Positions 1-9,331 are shown, numbered from the stretch's first letter. The stretch is DNA of 64,000 bases from Planctomycetia bacterium (GCA_030527205.1 JAUNBG010000014.1:1-64000), one strand, 5' to 3'. Notes: a model not told the origin generated them from the sequence alone. Numbers and translations are program-made.

Positions 1-514
1 TAATCTGATGCGATACGTTCAACTGAAGAAAAAATATGCGACCGCATAATCGAACGACGGTTTCAAACCGTTTTCGACCGCCGCCAAACGGTCAAAAACG
101 GTTGAAAACGGTCAAAATCGAAGCGTTTACGCGTCCGATATCATAAAAACATAATTCATACGCGAAACATTTTTCTATTTCGTAACAATTATGCGCTAAC
201 GTTCTTAAATTTCCGCTTTATACGCGGTTTTGAGAACTTCCGTATAAATTCACAAGCATCGGATTACCAGATTCGATATGATTTATTCAACATCGCTGTT
301 CAATGAACTGAAATTTTCAATTGCCTTAAGTTGTGAAAACAGGAAGAACAACAGCTTCGAATATCAACAGTTAATTTCTTAAAGAAAGTTCTGAAAACTT
401 CGATTTTTCAATATCTGACGCCGATGAAATGTTATTAAGAATTTCTCCGTCAACAACTGTTAGATCGTCAATTGTTCAACTTGCAATAAAACTCTTTATG
501 ATGAATACATTTTT
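1..514. other. Intergenic region at the left edge, no gene seen
   Basis: No convincing reading frame is visible. It holds a 15-bp perfect palindrome at 57-71 (ACGGTTTCAAACCGT) followed by three close copies of an AAACGGT-type word between about 87 and 118. A broken member of the GGAAGTTCT/AGAACTTCC repeat family lies at about 201-241. A single half-site of that family (AAAGTTCTGAAAAC) occurs near 384. Confidence 0.6.
201..241. repeat. Degenerate fragment of the GGAAGTTCT...AGAACTTCC element
   Basis: The stretch begins GTTCTTAAATTTCCGC and ends GCGGTTTTGAGAACTTCC, so both arms of the terminal inverted repeat are recognisable. Nearly all the interior is missing. The right arm matches the intact copies elsewhere in the window; the left arm is diverged. 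Confidence 0.45.
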
Positions 515-1663
515 TCAAGCAAACCATTGCGGTTTTTCAATTTTCTGGAACGCATTGTCTATTTTGGGCATTAGTTCAGGAATGTTCAACTTTTGTGGAC
601 ATTTTTCCTGACAAAGGCCGCATTCGACGCAATGCTTGGCTCGTTTGGATTCCTCAAGAACAATATAAGAACTGATGAACTCAATGATATTACTGGTTGT
701 CAAATAACGATTATAGATAGCGAAATTTTTGGGAATATCAACGCCATTAGGGCAATCCATGCAATATCGACAAGCTGTACAAGGAATCGGCGAAGCTTTT
801 CGATAAGCGTCGAGAGCTTTTGACAAAACGTTCTGTTCGGCGCTTGTTAATGGTTGAAAATGATGAAACGTTTGAATATTGTCCGCGAGTTGCTCCAGAT
901 TACTCATTCCGCTGAGAACCGTATAAACGTTGGGGAGCGAAGCCGCGTATCGTAACGCCCAGGAAGCGGGACTTTTTTCTGGATCCGCTTCCTTAAGGAT
1001 CGCAATAGCTTCTGGACAGAGCGTTGCTAAAGCGCCGCCGCGGATTGGTTCCATAATAGCGATAGGAAGTTCATGTTCCGTAAGAATATTATATTGACCT
1101 TGAGCGTCCAAAAGTTCCCAATCAAGATAATTGAGTTGAATTTGCGCAAAATCCCAATCGTAACGATTGACAATATTTTTTAATGCGTCAGAAGAATCAT
1201 GAAACGAAAATCCTAGCTGTCGAATTTTGCCTGATTTTTTTTGTTCCGCAAGATATTCATAAGCCTTCATCGCTTCTATTTTCGGCATTTTTCGCAACGA
1301 AATGTTGTGTAACAAATAAAAATCAAAATAGTCAACGCGGCATTTTTCCAATTGTTTTTGAAAAATTTTCGCGACGTCATCGGGACTTTGAACATCCCAA
1401 ATCGGCATTTTATCCGCCAGATAAAAAGAATCGCGAGGATAGTTTGCTAAAATATTTCCGACAACCGTTTCGGACATTCCGTTGTGATAAGGGAAAGCGG
1501 TATCAAAATAATTGACGCCATTTTTCAATGCGTTGTCAAACATTTCCTCTGCTTGGGGCAGATCAATTTCCTGCGTTTCCGTATTAATAACAGGAAGTCG
1601 CATGGTTCCAAATCCCAATAAAGAAATCTTCTTTTCGGTTGTTTTAAAAGATCGTTTTTCCAT
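515..1663 (-). CDS. Aldo/keto reductase with C-terminal 4Fe-4S ferredoxin-like domain
   Basis: 382 aa. The first roughly 270 residues are an AKR TIM barrel: LLGFGTMRLP near residue 15, then the expected catalytic tetrad Asp54 (FDTA), Tyr59, Lys85 and His119 (LLHN). The C-terminal 100 residues carry two cysteine groups, CTACRYCMDCPNGV and CVECGLCQEKCPQ, typical of the Fer4 extension of the anaerobe-type AKR family. By family it would reduce or oxidise carbonyls in the cytoplasm with NAD(P)H and possibly pass electrons to Fe-S clusters; the substrate is unknown. It is transcribed away from a MerR regulator across a 450-bp gap, so that regulator is its likely controller (inference). Confidence 0.9.
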   Translation of the reverse strand: MEKRSFKTTEKKISLLGFGTMRLPVINTETQEIDLPQAEEMFDNALKNGVNYFDTAFPYHNGMSETVVGNILANYPRDSFYLADKMPIWDVQSPDDVAKIFQKQLEKCRVDYFDFYLLHNISLRKMPKIEAMKAYEYLAEQKKSGKIRQLGFSFHDSSDALKNIVNRYDWDFAQIQLNYLDWELLDAQGQYNILTEHELPIAIMEPIRGGALATLCPEAIAILKEADPEKSPASWALRYAASLPNVYTVLSGMSNLEQLADNIQTFHHFQPLTSAEQNVLSKALDAYRKASPIPCTACRYCMDCPNGVDIPKNFAIYNRYLTTSNIIEFISSYIVLEESKRAKHCVECGLCQEKCPQKLNIPELMPKIDNAFQKIEKPQWFA

Positions 1664-1719
1664 TTTTTTCCTTTCCGTTCAATTTATACTAAGGCTTATA
1701 GGGGATAACGGACTTCGCA

Positions 1720-1800
1720 TTCTATAGACGTTTTTCTTGAGTCTTTCCAAAAGTGGCGAGTTAATGAGCCGTATTCCCAATGGTTTATATGGCGACGAAG
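1720..1800 (+). repeat. Copy A of the TAGACGTTTTCCTT repeat family
   Basis: Starts TTCTATAGACGTTTTTCTTG and continues with a GGCGAGTTAATGAGCCGTATT block. It is the most diverged of the three copies in the window. It aligns with copy B (1941-2040) over the first 70 bp without large gaps, and afterwards the two differ. Confidence 0.6.
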
Positions 1801-1940
1801 CGGTTTCCCTTCTGCGTCGGGAATACAATCCGTCTATCGCTTATTCCCCTATTTTTTTATTATCAACCTTAGTGTAACTGTAATGCAATGGGGGTAGTCA
1901 AAATTTTTCTTTTTTTTATAATGACCTTATAAAGAATTGA

Positions 1941-2055
1941 TTCTATAGACGTTTTCCTTTTGTTTTTCCGAAATGCGGCGAGTTATGGAGCCGTATTATC
2001 AAAGGTCATACAGCGGAAAAATCGGAGCGTCGGAAGTATAATATCGAATCGCAAG
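1941..2055 (+). repeat. Copy B of the TAGACGTTTTCCTT repeat family
   Basis: Reads TAGACGTTTTCCTT, then TTTTTCCGAAATGCGGCGAG, then TTATGGAGCCGTATTA and AAAGGTCATAC. It matches the reverse complement of 23005-23105 closely along its whole length, out to a shared AAAAATC..AGCG.CGG..TATAATATC tail. It contains inverted CGGCGAG/GAGCCG-type arms that could fold. Confidence 0.65.
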
Positions 2056-2110
2056 AAAAGCGTTGCGGTTAAAGTTATTGTTTCCCAATATTATTTAACA
2101 GGTAATGATT

Positions 2111-2611
2111 ATGTCTAAGAATACAGATACAACAATAAATAATTCGAAACATTCAAAAAAGTTTCAGGTTTCAACAGACAAGACGCCAAAGTATACAATA
2201 AAACAGGTTGCCGAAATGATGGAACTGTCGACCTATGCTGTCCGGTATTACGATAACGAGGGGCTGATTCCTAACGTTTATCGCAGTGCTGGAAACGTTC
2301 GGCTCTTTTCCGATTATTCGATAAGTTGGTTGCGACTAATCCATTGTTTAAGAACAACAGGACTTTCTATTGAAGGAGTCAAACGCTATATCGATCTTTG
2401 TTTAATAGGAGATTCGACGATTCCTGAACGCGCTGAATTGATCTTTAAACAGGAAAAGATACTTCGAGAACAGCTCCGCATTCTGAAAAAACAGATGGAA
2501 ATATTGACTTATAAGAAAAAGTATTATCAGGAGCTTTTAAAGAATCCCTGTTTTGATAATTGCAATCCGCAGTCGCATCTCAAAATAGAACCCAATATTA
2601 TCGATAACTGA
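2111..2611 (+). CDS. MerR-family transcriptional regulator
   Basis: 166 aa from the ATG at 2111. That start is preferred over the ATG at 2105 because the AGG at 2100-2102 is then about 8 nt upstream. The N-terminal winged helix-turn-helix is clear after a 30-residue polar leader: YTIKQVAEMMELSTYAVRYYDNEGLIP, then NVRLFSDYSISWLRLIHCLR. The C-terminal half is a long charged helix (EKILREQLRILKKQMEILTYKKKYYQELL) that forms the dimer coiled coil in this family. The C-terminal CFDNCN pair of cysteines could bind a ligand or metal, but this is weak. MerR regulators of this type often sit next to aldo/keto reductases; here one is divergent at 1663 and a DUF362 gene follows 183 bp downstream. Confidence 0.88.
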   Translation: MSKNTDTTINNSKHSKKFQVSTDKTPKYTIKQVAEMMELSTYAVRYYDNEGLIPNVYRSAGNVRLFSDYSISWLRLIHCLRTTGLSIEGVKRYIDLCLIGDSTIPERAELIFKQEKILREQLRILKKQMEILTYKKKYYQELLKNPCFDNCNPQSHLKIEPNIIDN

Positions 2612-2794
2612 TGATTTTCAGAAATTGATTTTACATATGCGTTTTTTGTCGTCCCAAATTGATCGTTTGAAAATCTTCAAAAAATCTTGAATGAGATGTA
2701 TTTCTAAAAAAGATTTTTTCAAAAATGTTTTGTTATTGACATATCACAAATTGCTTCTTTCTTCAGAATAAACCTGATAAAAAAGGAACTTTCA

Positions 2795-3754
2795 ATGCAG
2801 CGCCGCGATTTTATCAAAGGAACTCTCGCTTTATCTGTCGTATCAGGAATGACGCCAGCTTCTTTCAGTTCAGAAATAAATGAAAAACAAAATCTTCCGA
2901 TCGTTTATTTTACACGAAAAATAACCCCTGAAAAATTGGTTGAAATCTATTTGATTCTTGATCGAAAACTTCCAGGAAAAGTTGCCGTCAAGGTTCATTC
3001 AGGCGAGCCGGGCGGACATCATTTTATTCAACCCAAATTTATGAAATCATTAGTTGATCTTCTTCAAGGAACGATTGTTGAATGCAATACCGCTTATGAA
3101 GGTCGTCGTGACACAACGGAAAAACATAACAAAGTGATGGAGGAGCACGGTTTTACAAAAATCGCTCCTGTCGATATTATGGACGCTGACGGAGAACTCG
3201 AACTTCCAGTTTCCAACGGCAAACAGCTCAAAACCAACTATGTCGGATCGCATTTACAAGATTACGATTCTATGCTTGTTCTGTCTCATTTTAAAGGTCA
3301 TCTCATGGGCGGATTCGGCGGAGCGTTGAAAAATATGTCGATCGGAATCGCTTCGGCTCACGGAAAAGCTCTTATTCATGGAGCTGGCGATCCCAATGTT
3401 TTTTGGGACTGCGATCAGGATAAATTTCTTGAAGCAATGGCCGATGCTGACAAATCGATTATGGACTATTTGGAAGATCGTCTCGCGTTCATTAATATTA
3501 TGAAAGATTTATCGGTTGACTGCGATTGTGACGCAAATCCTCATGCTCCAGAAATGGACGACATTGGTATTTTAGCTTCTCTTGATCCTGTCGCTTTAGA
3601 TCAAGCCTGTGTCGATTTGATCTATCGTTCCGATGACAAGGGAAAAAATTCGCTCATTAAACGAATGGAAGATAAGCATGCTGTTCATATTTTGGAAGCT
3701 GCGGAAGAACTGGGAATTGGAAAACGTCAATATATATTGAAAGAGATTGAGTAA
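2795..3754 (+). CDS. Tat-exported DUF362 domain protein
   Basis: 319 aa. Starts with a twin-arginine signal (QRRDFIKGTLALSVVSG), so the protein is probably folded in the cytoplasm with a cofactor and exported. The rest matches DUF362 in layout: VAVKVHSGEPGGHHFIQP near residue 70, HFKGHLMGGFGGALKNMSIG in the middle, NIMKDLSVDCDCDANPH with a CDC cysteine pair, and a DIGILASLDPVALDQACVDL stretch near the end. The family is implicated in Fe-S or redox chemistry but has no settled reaction. An AAGGAAC ribosome site lies 7-12 nt upstream. It follows the MerR gene in the same direction. No separate ferredoxin domain is present, unlike many DUF362 proteins. Confidence 0.85.
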   Translation: MQRRDFIKGTLALSVVSGMTPASFSSEINEKQNLPIVYFTRKITPEKLVEIYLILDRKLPGKVAVKVHSGEPGGHHFIQPKFMKSLVDLLQGTIVECNTAYEGRRDTTEKHNKVMEEHGFTKIAPVDIMDADGELELPVSNGKQLKTNYVGSHLQDYDSMLVLSHFKGHLMGGFGGALKNMSIGIASAHGKALIHGAGDPNVFWDCDQDKFLEAMADADKSIMDYLEDRLAFINIMKDLSVDCDCDANPHAPEMDDIGILASLDPVALDQACVDLIYRSDDKGKNSLIKRMEDKHAVHILEAAEELGIGKRQYILKEIE

Positions 3755-3889
3755 CCCCCAATAAAATTATTTCTTAGGGCGTATCGCTCCTAAATAATCG
3801 TCCCTGAAAAACAGCTTGAATGCGGGTATTTTTTGCGTCAAACGAATGTTTAGAATCGGTTGAAATTGCAACCTTTTTGGTAAAAAACA

Positions 3890-4174
3890 GGGTAAAACGG
3901 CAGAAAACCCTGCTATTCCGACGCGTATGATGGTTGGTTTGCAATACTTAAAATACTTCACCATTTGTCTGACGAAGAAACCGCAGCCCGATAGGCGGAA
4001 AATCCTTATTGGCAATATTTCTGCGGAGAGGAATTCTTTCAATATGAAATGCCGATTCATCCGTCAAGTATGTCTCGCTGGCGTAAGCGGATCGGAGAAG
4101 AGAAGTTGAAACATCTGCTCGACGAAACGATACGACTTGCGAACAGCGCGGACAAAATCTGCTCGAATTTATGA
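3890..4174 (+). pseudogene. Decayed IS5-family transposase (N-terminal part)
   Basis: Read across frames, the stretch gives the conserved N-terminal block of IS5/IS1182-type transposases: AIPTRMMVGLQYLKYF, then after a frameshift near 3962 LSDEETAAR, a TAG stop at 3992-3994, and AENPYWQYFCGEEFFQYEMP followed by IHPSSMSRWRKRIGEEKLK. A TGA at 4172 ends the recognisable part, and the catalytic DDE region is absent. It is dead: one frameshift, one internal stop, and a missing C-terminus. The element's probable right end is the 20-bp motif at 4242-4261, just before the stop codon of the convergent acyltransferase gene. Confidence 0.85.
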
Positions 4175-4241
4175 CGCGAACGTTCGCAAATTATCTGCAA
4201 GGCGCAGACGCGCCTGTGTTGGGCGTTTCTTGAAAACAAGC

Positions 4242-4261
4242 AAATTTCCGTGAACGGTTAC
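4242..4261 (-). repeat. Terminal inverted repeat of the IS5-like element (right end)
   Basis: The reverse complement reads GTAACCGTTCACGGAAATTT. The identical 20 bp occurs at 16640-16659 on the + strand, near the second transposase relic. Two inverted, identical copies each beside IS5-like debris are what paired IS ends would look like. The motif stops 4 bp before the stop codon of the DUF5009 gene. Confidence 0.6.
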
Positions 4262-4264
4262 AAA

Positions 4265-5602
4265 TTAGATTTTGAAGAAAATCTTATGTCGATAAAGAAA
4301 ATAAAGGAAAATCCAACAAACGGTTATATAACCGATCGATTCGATCAAGTCTCCGGAATTGGCCAAAACGTTTTCCGTTGTCTGACGAATTGACTCAGGA
4401 ACGTATTGAGCCCAAGCAACTGCTTTTTCAGGAACAACTTTCGACAAATCCTCAAAGAAAAAGTTTCTCGCCTGATTGAACCCAATGACGCGTTGCGCAA
4501 GGAATATTGTTATTGAATTCATTCCGATAACGACAAAGAATGTTATCCAGAATCGAATTTTACAAATATCGATAATCCAATAAAAGAGAGCAAACGCTAA
4601 AATCGATAAACCGCCTACAAAACAGACAAACGAACTATTCCAAAGATTTTTGTTCATCGGAAAAACTTCATTCCATAGAAGTCCGATGGCAACGAGAAAC
4701 GCTCCCCAAACGATTAAGATTCCTGTCTTTTTCAAAGGCGAAAAACGCATATTATTGCGAATAAATCCTCCCGTCATCGCGCCCAACAAAGCTGTTATAA
4801 TCGCCGGAATAACCGATAAAATCCCTTCCGGATCATGAATTTTCTTATACAGTTTGCCGGGCAAATACATTCGATCAACATAACCGACAATGCAAACTTC
4901 CATTGTCAGATTATTTTTGATTTCGTCGTCGGGATTCAATAGATTCGCTACTCGCTTCTGGAAAGCCTCTTGAGTAAACGCTTCTTTCGGAGCAACATCG
5001 GGAGAAGGAACCAAAGTCAGGAGCAACCAATAACCGATCAAAACAACCGTTGCGATAACGGTCTGCATTTTGAATCCTGTATTCATAAAAATAATGGCCG
5101 CAAACGCCCAGGCAACGCCAATATGTCCCAAAACGCTCGCATATCGCCAATGAGCATAATCGAAATTGACTTTATTATAATGCAGAATTCCGAGAATAAT
5201 GAGAAGAAGAGCTCGAATTATGATTTTGCAATAAATGGCCAAAGTCGATTTTCCATTTTGTCGCTGCTTGCCCAATGAAAAAGGAAACGACATTCCCGCT
5301 AAAAAGAGAAAAAGCGGAAAAATCATGTCATGATGCTTGAATCCATGCCAGGAAACATGCTCCATTTGATCCGCAATAGCCTGCGTAACAGAACAGGGAA
5401 AAGCAGCCGCCAAAGCAACAAAAAAGCCCGCTCCGCCCATAATGAATAGCATATTCGCCCCGCGCAAGGCGTCCAGCGACAATAATCTTCCCGATGAAGC
5501 CGGTTCCGGTTGCAAATCAGGAAATGATTCCGTCCCGTTATTCGTTTTGCTTCCAAAATCTTCAGATAGATTTTGGTTTTCCAGAGAAAGTTGCGATTCC
5601 AT
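4265..5602 (-). CDS. DUF5009 / heparan-alpha-glucosaminide N-acetyltransferase-like membrane protein
   Basis: 445 aa with about ten membrane segments. After a 40-residue polar leader it has the family hallmarks RLLSLDALRGANMLFIMGG and VSWHGFKHHDMIFPLFLFLAGMSFPFSLGK, including the conserved His residues of the HGSNAT/DUF5009 acyltransferase group. By family it would move an acetyl group across or at the cytoplasmic membrane onto a sugar, but substrate and direction are not known for bacterial members. The gene ends right beside the IS-end motif at 4242-4261, yet its C-terminus (YFLYRHKIFFKI) looks complete. A 65-bp palindromic repeat lies just upstream at 5654-5718. Confidence 0.85.
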   Translation of the reverse strand: MESQLSLENQNLSEDFGSKTNNGTESFPDLQPEPASSGRLLSLDALRGANMLFIMGGAGFFVALAAAFPCSVTQAIADQMEHVSWHGFKHHDMIFPLFLFLAGMSFPFSLGKQRQNGKSTLAIYCKIIIRALLLIILGILHYNKVNFDYAHWRYASVLGHIGVAWAFAAIIFMNTGFKMQTVIATVVLIGYWLLLTLVPSPDVAPKEAFTQEAFQKRVANLLNPDDEIKNNLTMEVCIVGYVDRMYLPGKLYKKIHDPEGILSVIPAIITALLGAMTGGFIRNNMRFSPLKKTGILIVWGAFLVAIGLLWNEVFPMNKNLWNSSFVCFVGGLSILAFALFYWIIDICKIRFWITFFVVIGMNSITIFLAQRVIGFNQARNFFFEDLSKVVPEKAVAWAQYVPESIRQTTENVLANSGDLIESIGYITVCWIFLYFLYRHKIFFKI

Positions 5603-5653
5603 AATAACCCTCTATCGTTTCTGTCATCCGAAAATATAAAGTTCAAACTAATA

Positions 5654-5718
5654 GAAGTTCTAAAAACCCGCAGTGAACGCGAACGTTTTGTCCGCAAGAA
5701 CAGGTTTTTAGAACTTCC
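5654..5718 (-). repeat. Short version (65 bp) of the GGAAGTTCT...AGAACTTCC element
   Basis: Bounded by GAAGTTCTAAAAACCC and GGTTTTTAGAACTTCC, an almost perfect terminal inverted repeat. The interior, read on the minus strand, has the TTGCGGACAAAACGTTCGCG block seen at the right side of the 107-109-bp copies. The left 40-odd bp of the full element are missing. Confidence 0.8.
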
Positions 5719-5854
5719 TTTATCAATAAAACTCCCAAATCGTTAAGCAGACAAAGCTGGCGACACGAGGCCAATGATTGAAAACAAGCCGTCGTTCTTT
5801 CTGTTTCTCGACAGCTCAAGAGACAACGGCTCTCCGCTTTGTTAAATTCGGAAG

Positions 5855-7186
5855 TTATTTTTGAGAACCATAACGTTCTTCCGTAATCTGATCAAGCGTC
5901 TTACCGGACGTCTTGGGAGTCCAAATCGTTCCGACCATAAGACTGATGACCGCAAAAGCGACCATAATGGCAAAAGCGAGATGATAATTATGCTTGATAA
6001 GTCCCGGCAGAAAGTAAGACCAAACCATTAACGACAATCGAGCCGCAAAGAAAGTGAACCCCTGAGCGGAAGATCGATAATACGCAGGAAAAAGTTCGCC
6101 GCACCAAAGTTGATAGAACGCCTGTTGACCAGAACCGTTATTGACGCCCATGAGAATCGAAATCAAAACAAATACAAACGGAACGAATCCAAGACCAACG
6201 AAAGTTAAATTGATTTTGTTTTCCATCATTGTTGTCGGAAGCAAAAAGAGTCCCCAGGCAACAACGAAACAGAGGCCGATCAGAAAATAAATAAGCCGAC
6301 GACTGATTCGATCCGCCCAAGGCATGAAGATCAAAGCGGTTGCCAAGGCAGAAGTAATAAAAAGTATGACGGTCAGACCGCTTGCCGTCGCATTGGAAAT
6401 TCCGCCAACGGTTTCATAAATATAAGGCAGAAACATTCCCATCGTTCCGGCGCAAAGGTTCCAAATTACATATACGCCGCAGAGAAAGAGAACGGTCTTC
6501 AAATTAACGGGCTTAAGCAGATTCACCATACCGAGTTTGTTGACTTTTCTAGAAGCGATAAGAGCTTTTTCCGCTTCTTTGGATTTTTTCCAGTTCTCCG
6601 ATTCAGGCATTTTCAGACGCAGGAACCAAGTTATAAAAGCAACGACGATCAGATGCGCGAAAACGATACGATTTCCCAAAAGGGCATTCTCTTCTCCGAG
6701 AATATGTCCTAACAGGAAATTCAAGAGCAAAACGACAGCCGGCCCGATTGCCCAAGCGAACTGAGCTGTTCCGCAATGACGCGCACGATTTTCAGCCGGC
6801 GCTTGTTCCGCGATCAAAGTCCAGGAAGCAACGACGTCCGCACCAACGGCGAGACCGACAAGAAAATAACCGATGAACAACATCCAAAAGTTTTGCGCAA
6901 AAACAATCAGCAACATGGCCAACATATAAAGAATCAAGTCGTAAGTATAGACGAACTTTCTTCCATATTTATCGCAAATGGGACCTCCGATCAATGCGCC
7001 GATCGCAGCCCCGCCAGCATTGGAACTGAACGCCGTAACGAGCCCAACCTGCGTAGACGAAAGCCCCAAGTACGTTTGCCATAAGGTCAATCCCGCTGCG
7101 CCCGCAACAATCGAACCCGCGTCAATATAACTCGTCATGGCCGCAATAATCGTTTGCTTCCAATGGGAAACTTGTTGTTCCGCCAT
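5855..7186 (-). CDS. MFS transporter, probable sugar (rhamnose?) importer
   Basis: 443 aa with 12 predicted membrane helices. The MFS signature between helices 2 and 3 is present as GGPICDKYGRKFVY, and the repeat after helix 6 is LRLKMPESENWKKSKEAEK, as in sugar-porter and metabolite:H+ symporters. It acts in the cytoplasmic membrane. The nearest gene upstream in the same direction is rhaA (stop at 7736), separated by a 549-bp gap with its own palindrome, so a role in L-rhamnose uptake is reasonable but inferred only from position. A GAGAGA ribosome site precedes the ATG. Confidence 0.85.
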   Translation of the reverse strand: MAEQQVSHWKQTIIAAMTSYIDAGSIVAGAAGLTLWQTYLGLSSTQVGLVTAFSSNAGGAAIGALIGGPICDKYGRKFVYTYDLILYMLAMLLIVFAQNFWMLFIGYFLVGLAVGADVVASWTLIAEQAPAENRARHCGTAQFAWAIGPAVVLLLNFLLGHILGEENALLGNRIVFAHLIVVAFITWFLRLKMPESENWKKSKEAEKALIASRKVNKLGMVNLLKPVNLKTVLFLCGVYVIWNLCAGTMGMFLPYIYETVGGISNATASGLTVILFITSALATALIFMPWADRISRRLIYFLIGLCFVVAWGLFLLPTTMMENKINLTFVGLGFVPFVFVLISILMGVNNGSGQQAFYQLWCGELFPAYYRSSAQGFTFFAARLSLMVWSYFLPGLIKHNYHLAFAIMVAFAVISLMVGTIWTPKTSGKTLDQITEERYGSQK

Positions 7187-7735
7187 AAAAAATCTCTCTT
7201 TCTGTTAAATATCGAATCTTTTATTGATGATACGTCTAATAATACTTTTCTGAAAAAACAAGAGAACGAAAAGGGATTCAAGTTTCAGATAATTATTATA
7301 ATCCATTTTGAATGAATAAAAAAGACGGTATATTCAAGGTTTTATAAAATTTTTGAAAATTCGTTGACACACATCAAACAAGAATATCCAATGCGTTTAA
7401 AATTTTGTATGAGCTTCAAGAAAATTTTATTCAAGATTATCGCCAAAATAAAAACAAAACCCAAGAGGCATTTTTTCTTTGACAATAATTGCCCCAAAAT
7501 TAATTCTTAACCATTTCAAGTTGCGAAAGAAAGAAAGGAAAGAAAGAAAAATGGAGAATAAGAGAACAATAGAATTCAATGAAAAATTCCAGAAAGTTTT
7601 AATCATCATTTGGAATCGGTAACGCCCTGTCTGATTAAATCATTCTTAATGTTGTCTAAATAGACAACGAGATTACTCAAAACAGGACGTTGAACGTCAT
7701 TCGTTCTTCAGCTATATAAAGTGAACCGCCAATGA
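7187..7735. other. Intergenic region between rhaA and the MFS gene
   Basis: 549 bp, very AT-rich, with no credible gene. It holds one strong feature, the 18-bp perfect palindrome at 7651-7668. The MFS gene probably has its own promoter here rather than depending on rhaA. Confidence 0.6.
7651..7668. promoter_or_regulatory. Perfect palindrome, candidate operator
   Basis: GTTGTCTA AA TAGACAAC is an exact inverted repeat with an 8-bp half-site and a 2-bp centre. The TTGTCTA/TAGACAA half-sites resemble GntR-type operators. It lies 68 bp beyond the rhaA stop and about 465 bp upstream of the MFS start. It could instead be a short hairpin in the rhaA 3' end, but there is no T-run after it on the minus strand. 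No regulator gene is next to it. Confidence 0.4.
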
Positions 7736-8995
7736 TCAACTTCGTTTTACAAGAACTTCATTTTCATATTGTTTCATGGACTCAATCCATTTTTCGCCGA
7801 CCGGAACGCCTTGTTTTTCGCAATAATAATCCCAAACGGAACTGAACGGCATCGAACGAAGTTCTTCCATCATCGCCAAACGTCTTGTCCAATCTCCCTC
7901 AAGTTCCCATTGTCTCAAATCGGCGATCGGTTCGAGCAGCGCCATAAGAAGACTTTTTAAAACGGCTCGCGTTCCGATTGTCCAAGCCGCGATTCGATTG
8001 ATCGTCGCATCAAAATAATCAAGACCGATATGAACGCGATCCAGAAGATTATTGCGAACGATTTCTTCGCCAATCGCCTTAAGATCGTCGTTCCAGATAA
8101 CGACATGATCGCTGTCCCAACGAACGCCGCGGCTCACATGAAGCAAAATTTCATCGACAAAGAGCGAAATACTGCTTAATTTGTCGGAAATTGTTTCGGT
8201 TGGATGAAAATGTCCAGAGTCAAGAGTTAAAATTTTCTTATTTTTAATAGCGTATCCCATAAAGAATTCATGACTGCCAACGACATAACTTTCGCTGCTG
8301 ATTCCGAAGAGTTTGCATTCAACAGCATCGCGCGTATATTTCGGATCAATCGGACGAGCACAAATTTCATCAAGCGACTGTTCCATTCGTTTTCGCGGCG
8401 CTAAGCGATCAGCAGGAATATCTTTATAACCGTCCGGCATCCAATGGTTGAGAATGCAGGTTGTTCCCAGTTGCTTGCCCATTTCTTCCGCAATATTACG
8501 GCAACAAATTCCGTGACGAACCCAGAATTTACGAATTTCTTCATTCGCCGAAGAAAGCGTAAATCCGTCGGCTGCTTTCGCATGAGAGAAGAACGTTGTA
8601 TTGAAATCAAGGCCAAGTCCATTTGCTTTGGCCCAATCAATCCAACCTTGAAAATGAACCGGTTCAATTTCATCTCGATCAATGAATTTGCCGCCATTGT
8701 CCAAATAAATCGCATGAATACTGAGACGATGTTTTCCGGGAATTAAGGAAAACGCTTTATTGGCGTCGTCGCGAAGTTCTTCTGGAGTTCGCGCTTTACC
8801 AAAATAATTGCCCGTTGCCAGAATTCCGCCCCCTTGAAGACCGGCGGTCGATTCAAAACCGCAAACATCGTCCCCCTGCCAGCATTGCAGCGATATTTTG
8901 ATTGTTGCCAATTTTTCCAGAGCCGCGTCAACGTCAACTCCGATTTCCGCATACCGTTCTTTGGCCAATTCAAACGCTTGATTCAAATTACTCAT
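7736..8995 (-). CDS. rhaA: L-rhamnose isomerase
   Basis: 419 aa, the same length as the E. coli enzyme and alignable end to end. It interconverts L-rhamnose and L-rhamnulose, the first step of rhamnose breakdown, in the cytoplasm as a metal-dependent tetramer. Diagnostic stretches are SLQCWQGDDVCGFE, KHRLSIHAIYLD, AVECKLFGISSESYVVGSHEF, LTLDSGHFHPTE and VRWDSDHVV, which include the His/Asp/Glu metal and catalytic residues. The protein ends KQYENEVLVKRS, matching the YEKEILSRR-type end of the family. A GGAGAA site precedes the ATG by about 9 nt. The kinase and aldolase genes of the pathway are not in the window. Confidence 0.97.
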   Translation of the reverse strand: MSNLNQAFELAKERYAEIGVDVDAALEKLATIKISLQCWQGDDVCGFESTAGLQGGGILATGNYFGKARTPEELRDDANKAFSLIPGKHRLSIHAIYLDNGGKFIDRDEIEPVHFQGWIDWAKANGLGLDFNTTFFSHAKAADGFTLSSANEEIRKFWVRHGICCRNIAEEMGKQLGTTCILNHWMPDGYKDIPADRLAPRKRMEQSLDEICARPIDPKYTRDAVECKLFGISSESYVVGSHEFFMGYAIKNKKILTLDSGHFHPTETISDKLSSISLFVDEILLHVSRGVRWDSDHVVIWNDDLKAIGEEIVRNNLLDRVHIGLDYFDATINRIAAWTIGTRAVLKSLLMALLEPIADLRQWELEGDWTRRLAMMEELRSMPFSSVWDYYCEKQGVPVGEKWIESMKQYENEVLVKRS

Positions 8996-9092
8996 TCGAA
9001 AAATTCTCCATTCTATATAAAAGACAAAATTGATATTGAGAAAACAATGATCAATTATAAAAAAATACGAAAATAATTGAATATTTTTATCA

Positions 9093-9125
9093 AATAAACC
9101 GATATTTACAAAAAGTCGGTTTATT
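9093..9125. promoter_or_regulatory. Inverted repeat upstream of rhaA
   Basis: AATAAACCGA and TCGGTTTATT form an exact 10-bp inverted repeat around a 13-nt AT-rich loop, about 100-130 bp before the rhaA start. It could be a regulator site for rhaA or a hairpin ending a transcript from the right. No T-run follows on the minus strand. Confidence 0.35.
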
Positions 9126-9331
9126 GCTATTATAACAAATCAACATCTCTTTTACCAGTAACTGTCAGCTGATAAAATTGATGAAAAGTTGATTCAAATA
9201 GGAAACATTGCAAACGTTGTCTCCATAAAATCCGTTCGTTGTCCTCAACAACTTTAACCCTTTCTCGAACAAACGTTCCATCAAAAAGGATCAAAAAGGA
9301 TTTGACAGGCATTATCTGTCAGTTTTACTCA

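Larger units (their letters stand above)
1664..2110. other. Divergent intergenic region with two repeat copies
   Basis: This gap between the divergent reductase and MerR genes must hold both promoters, but no clean -35/-10 pair stands out. It contains two copies, same orientation, of a roughly 100-bp repeat (from 1720 and from 1941) starting TTCTATAGACGTTTT. A third copy lies inverted near 23 kb. Confidence 0.55.

Noticed and set aside
1183-1515. 110-codon + frame inside the reductase gene
   Set aside because: Antisense to a gene with clear AKR and Fe-S motifs; no start signal.
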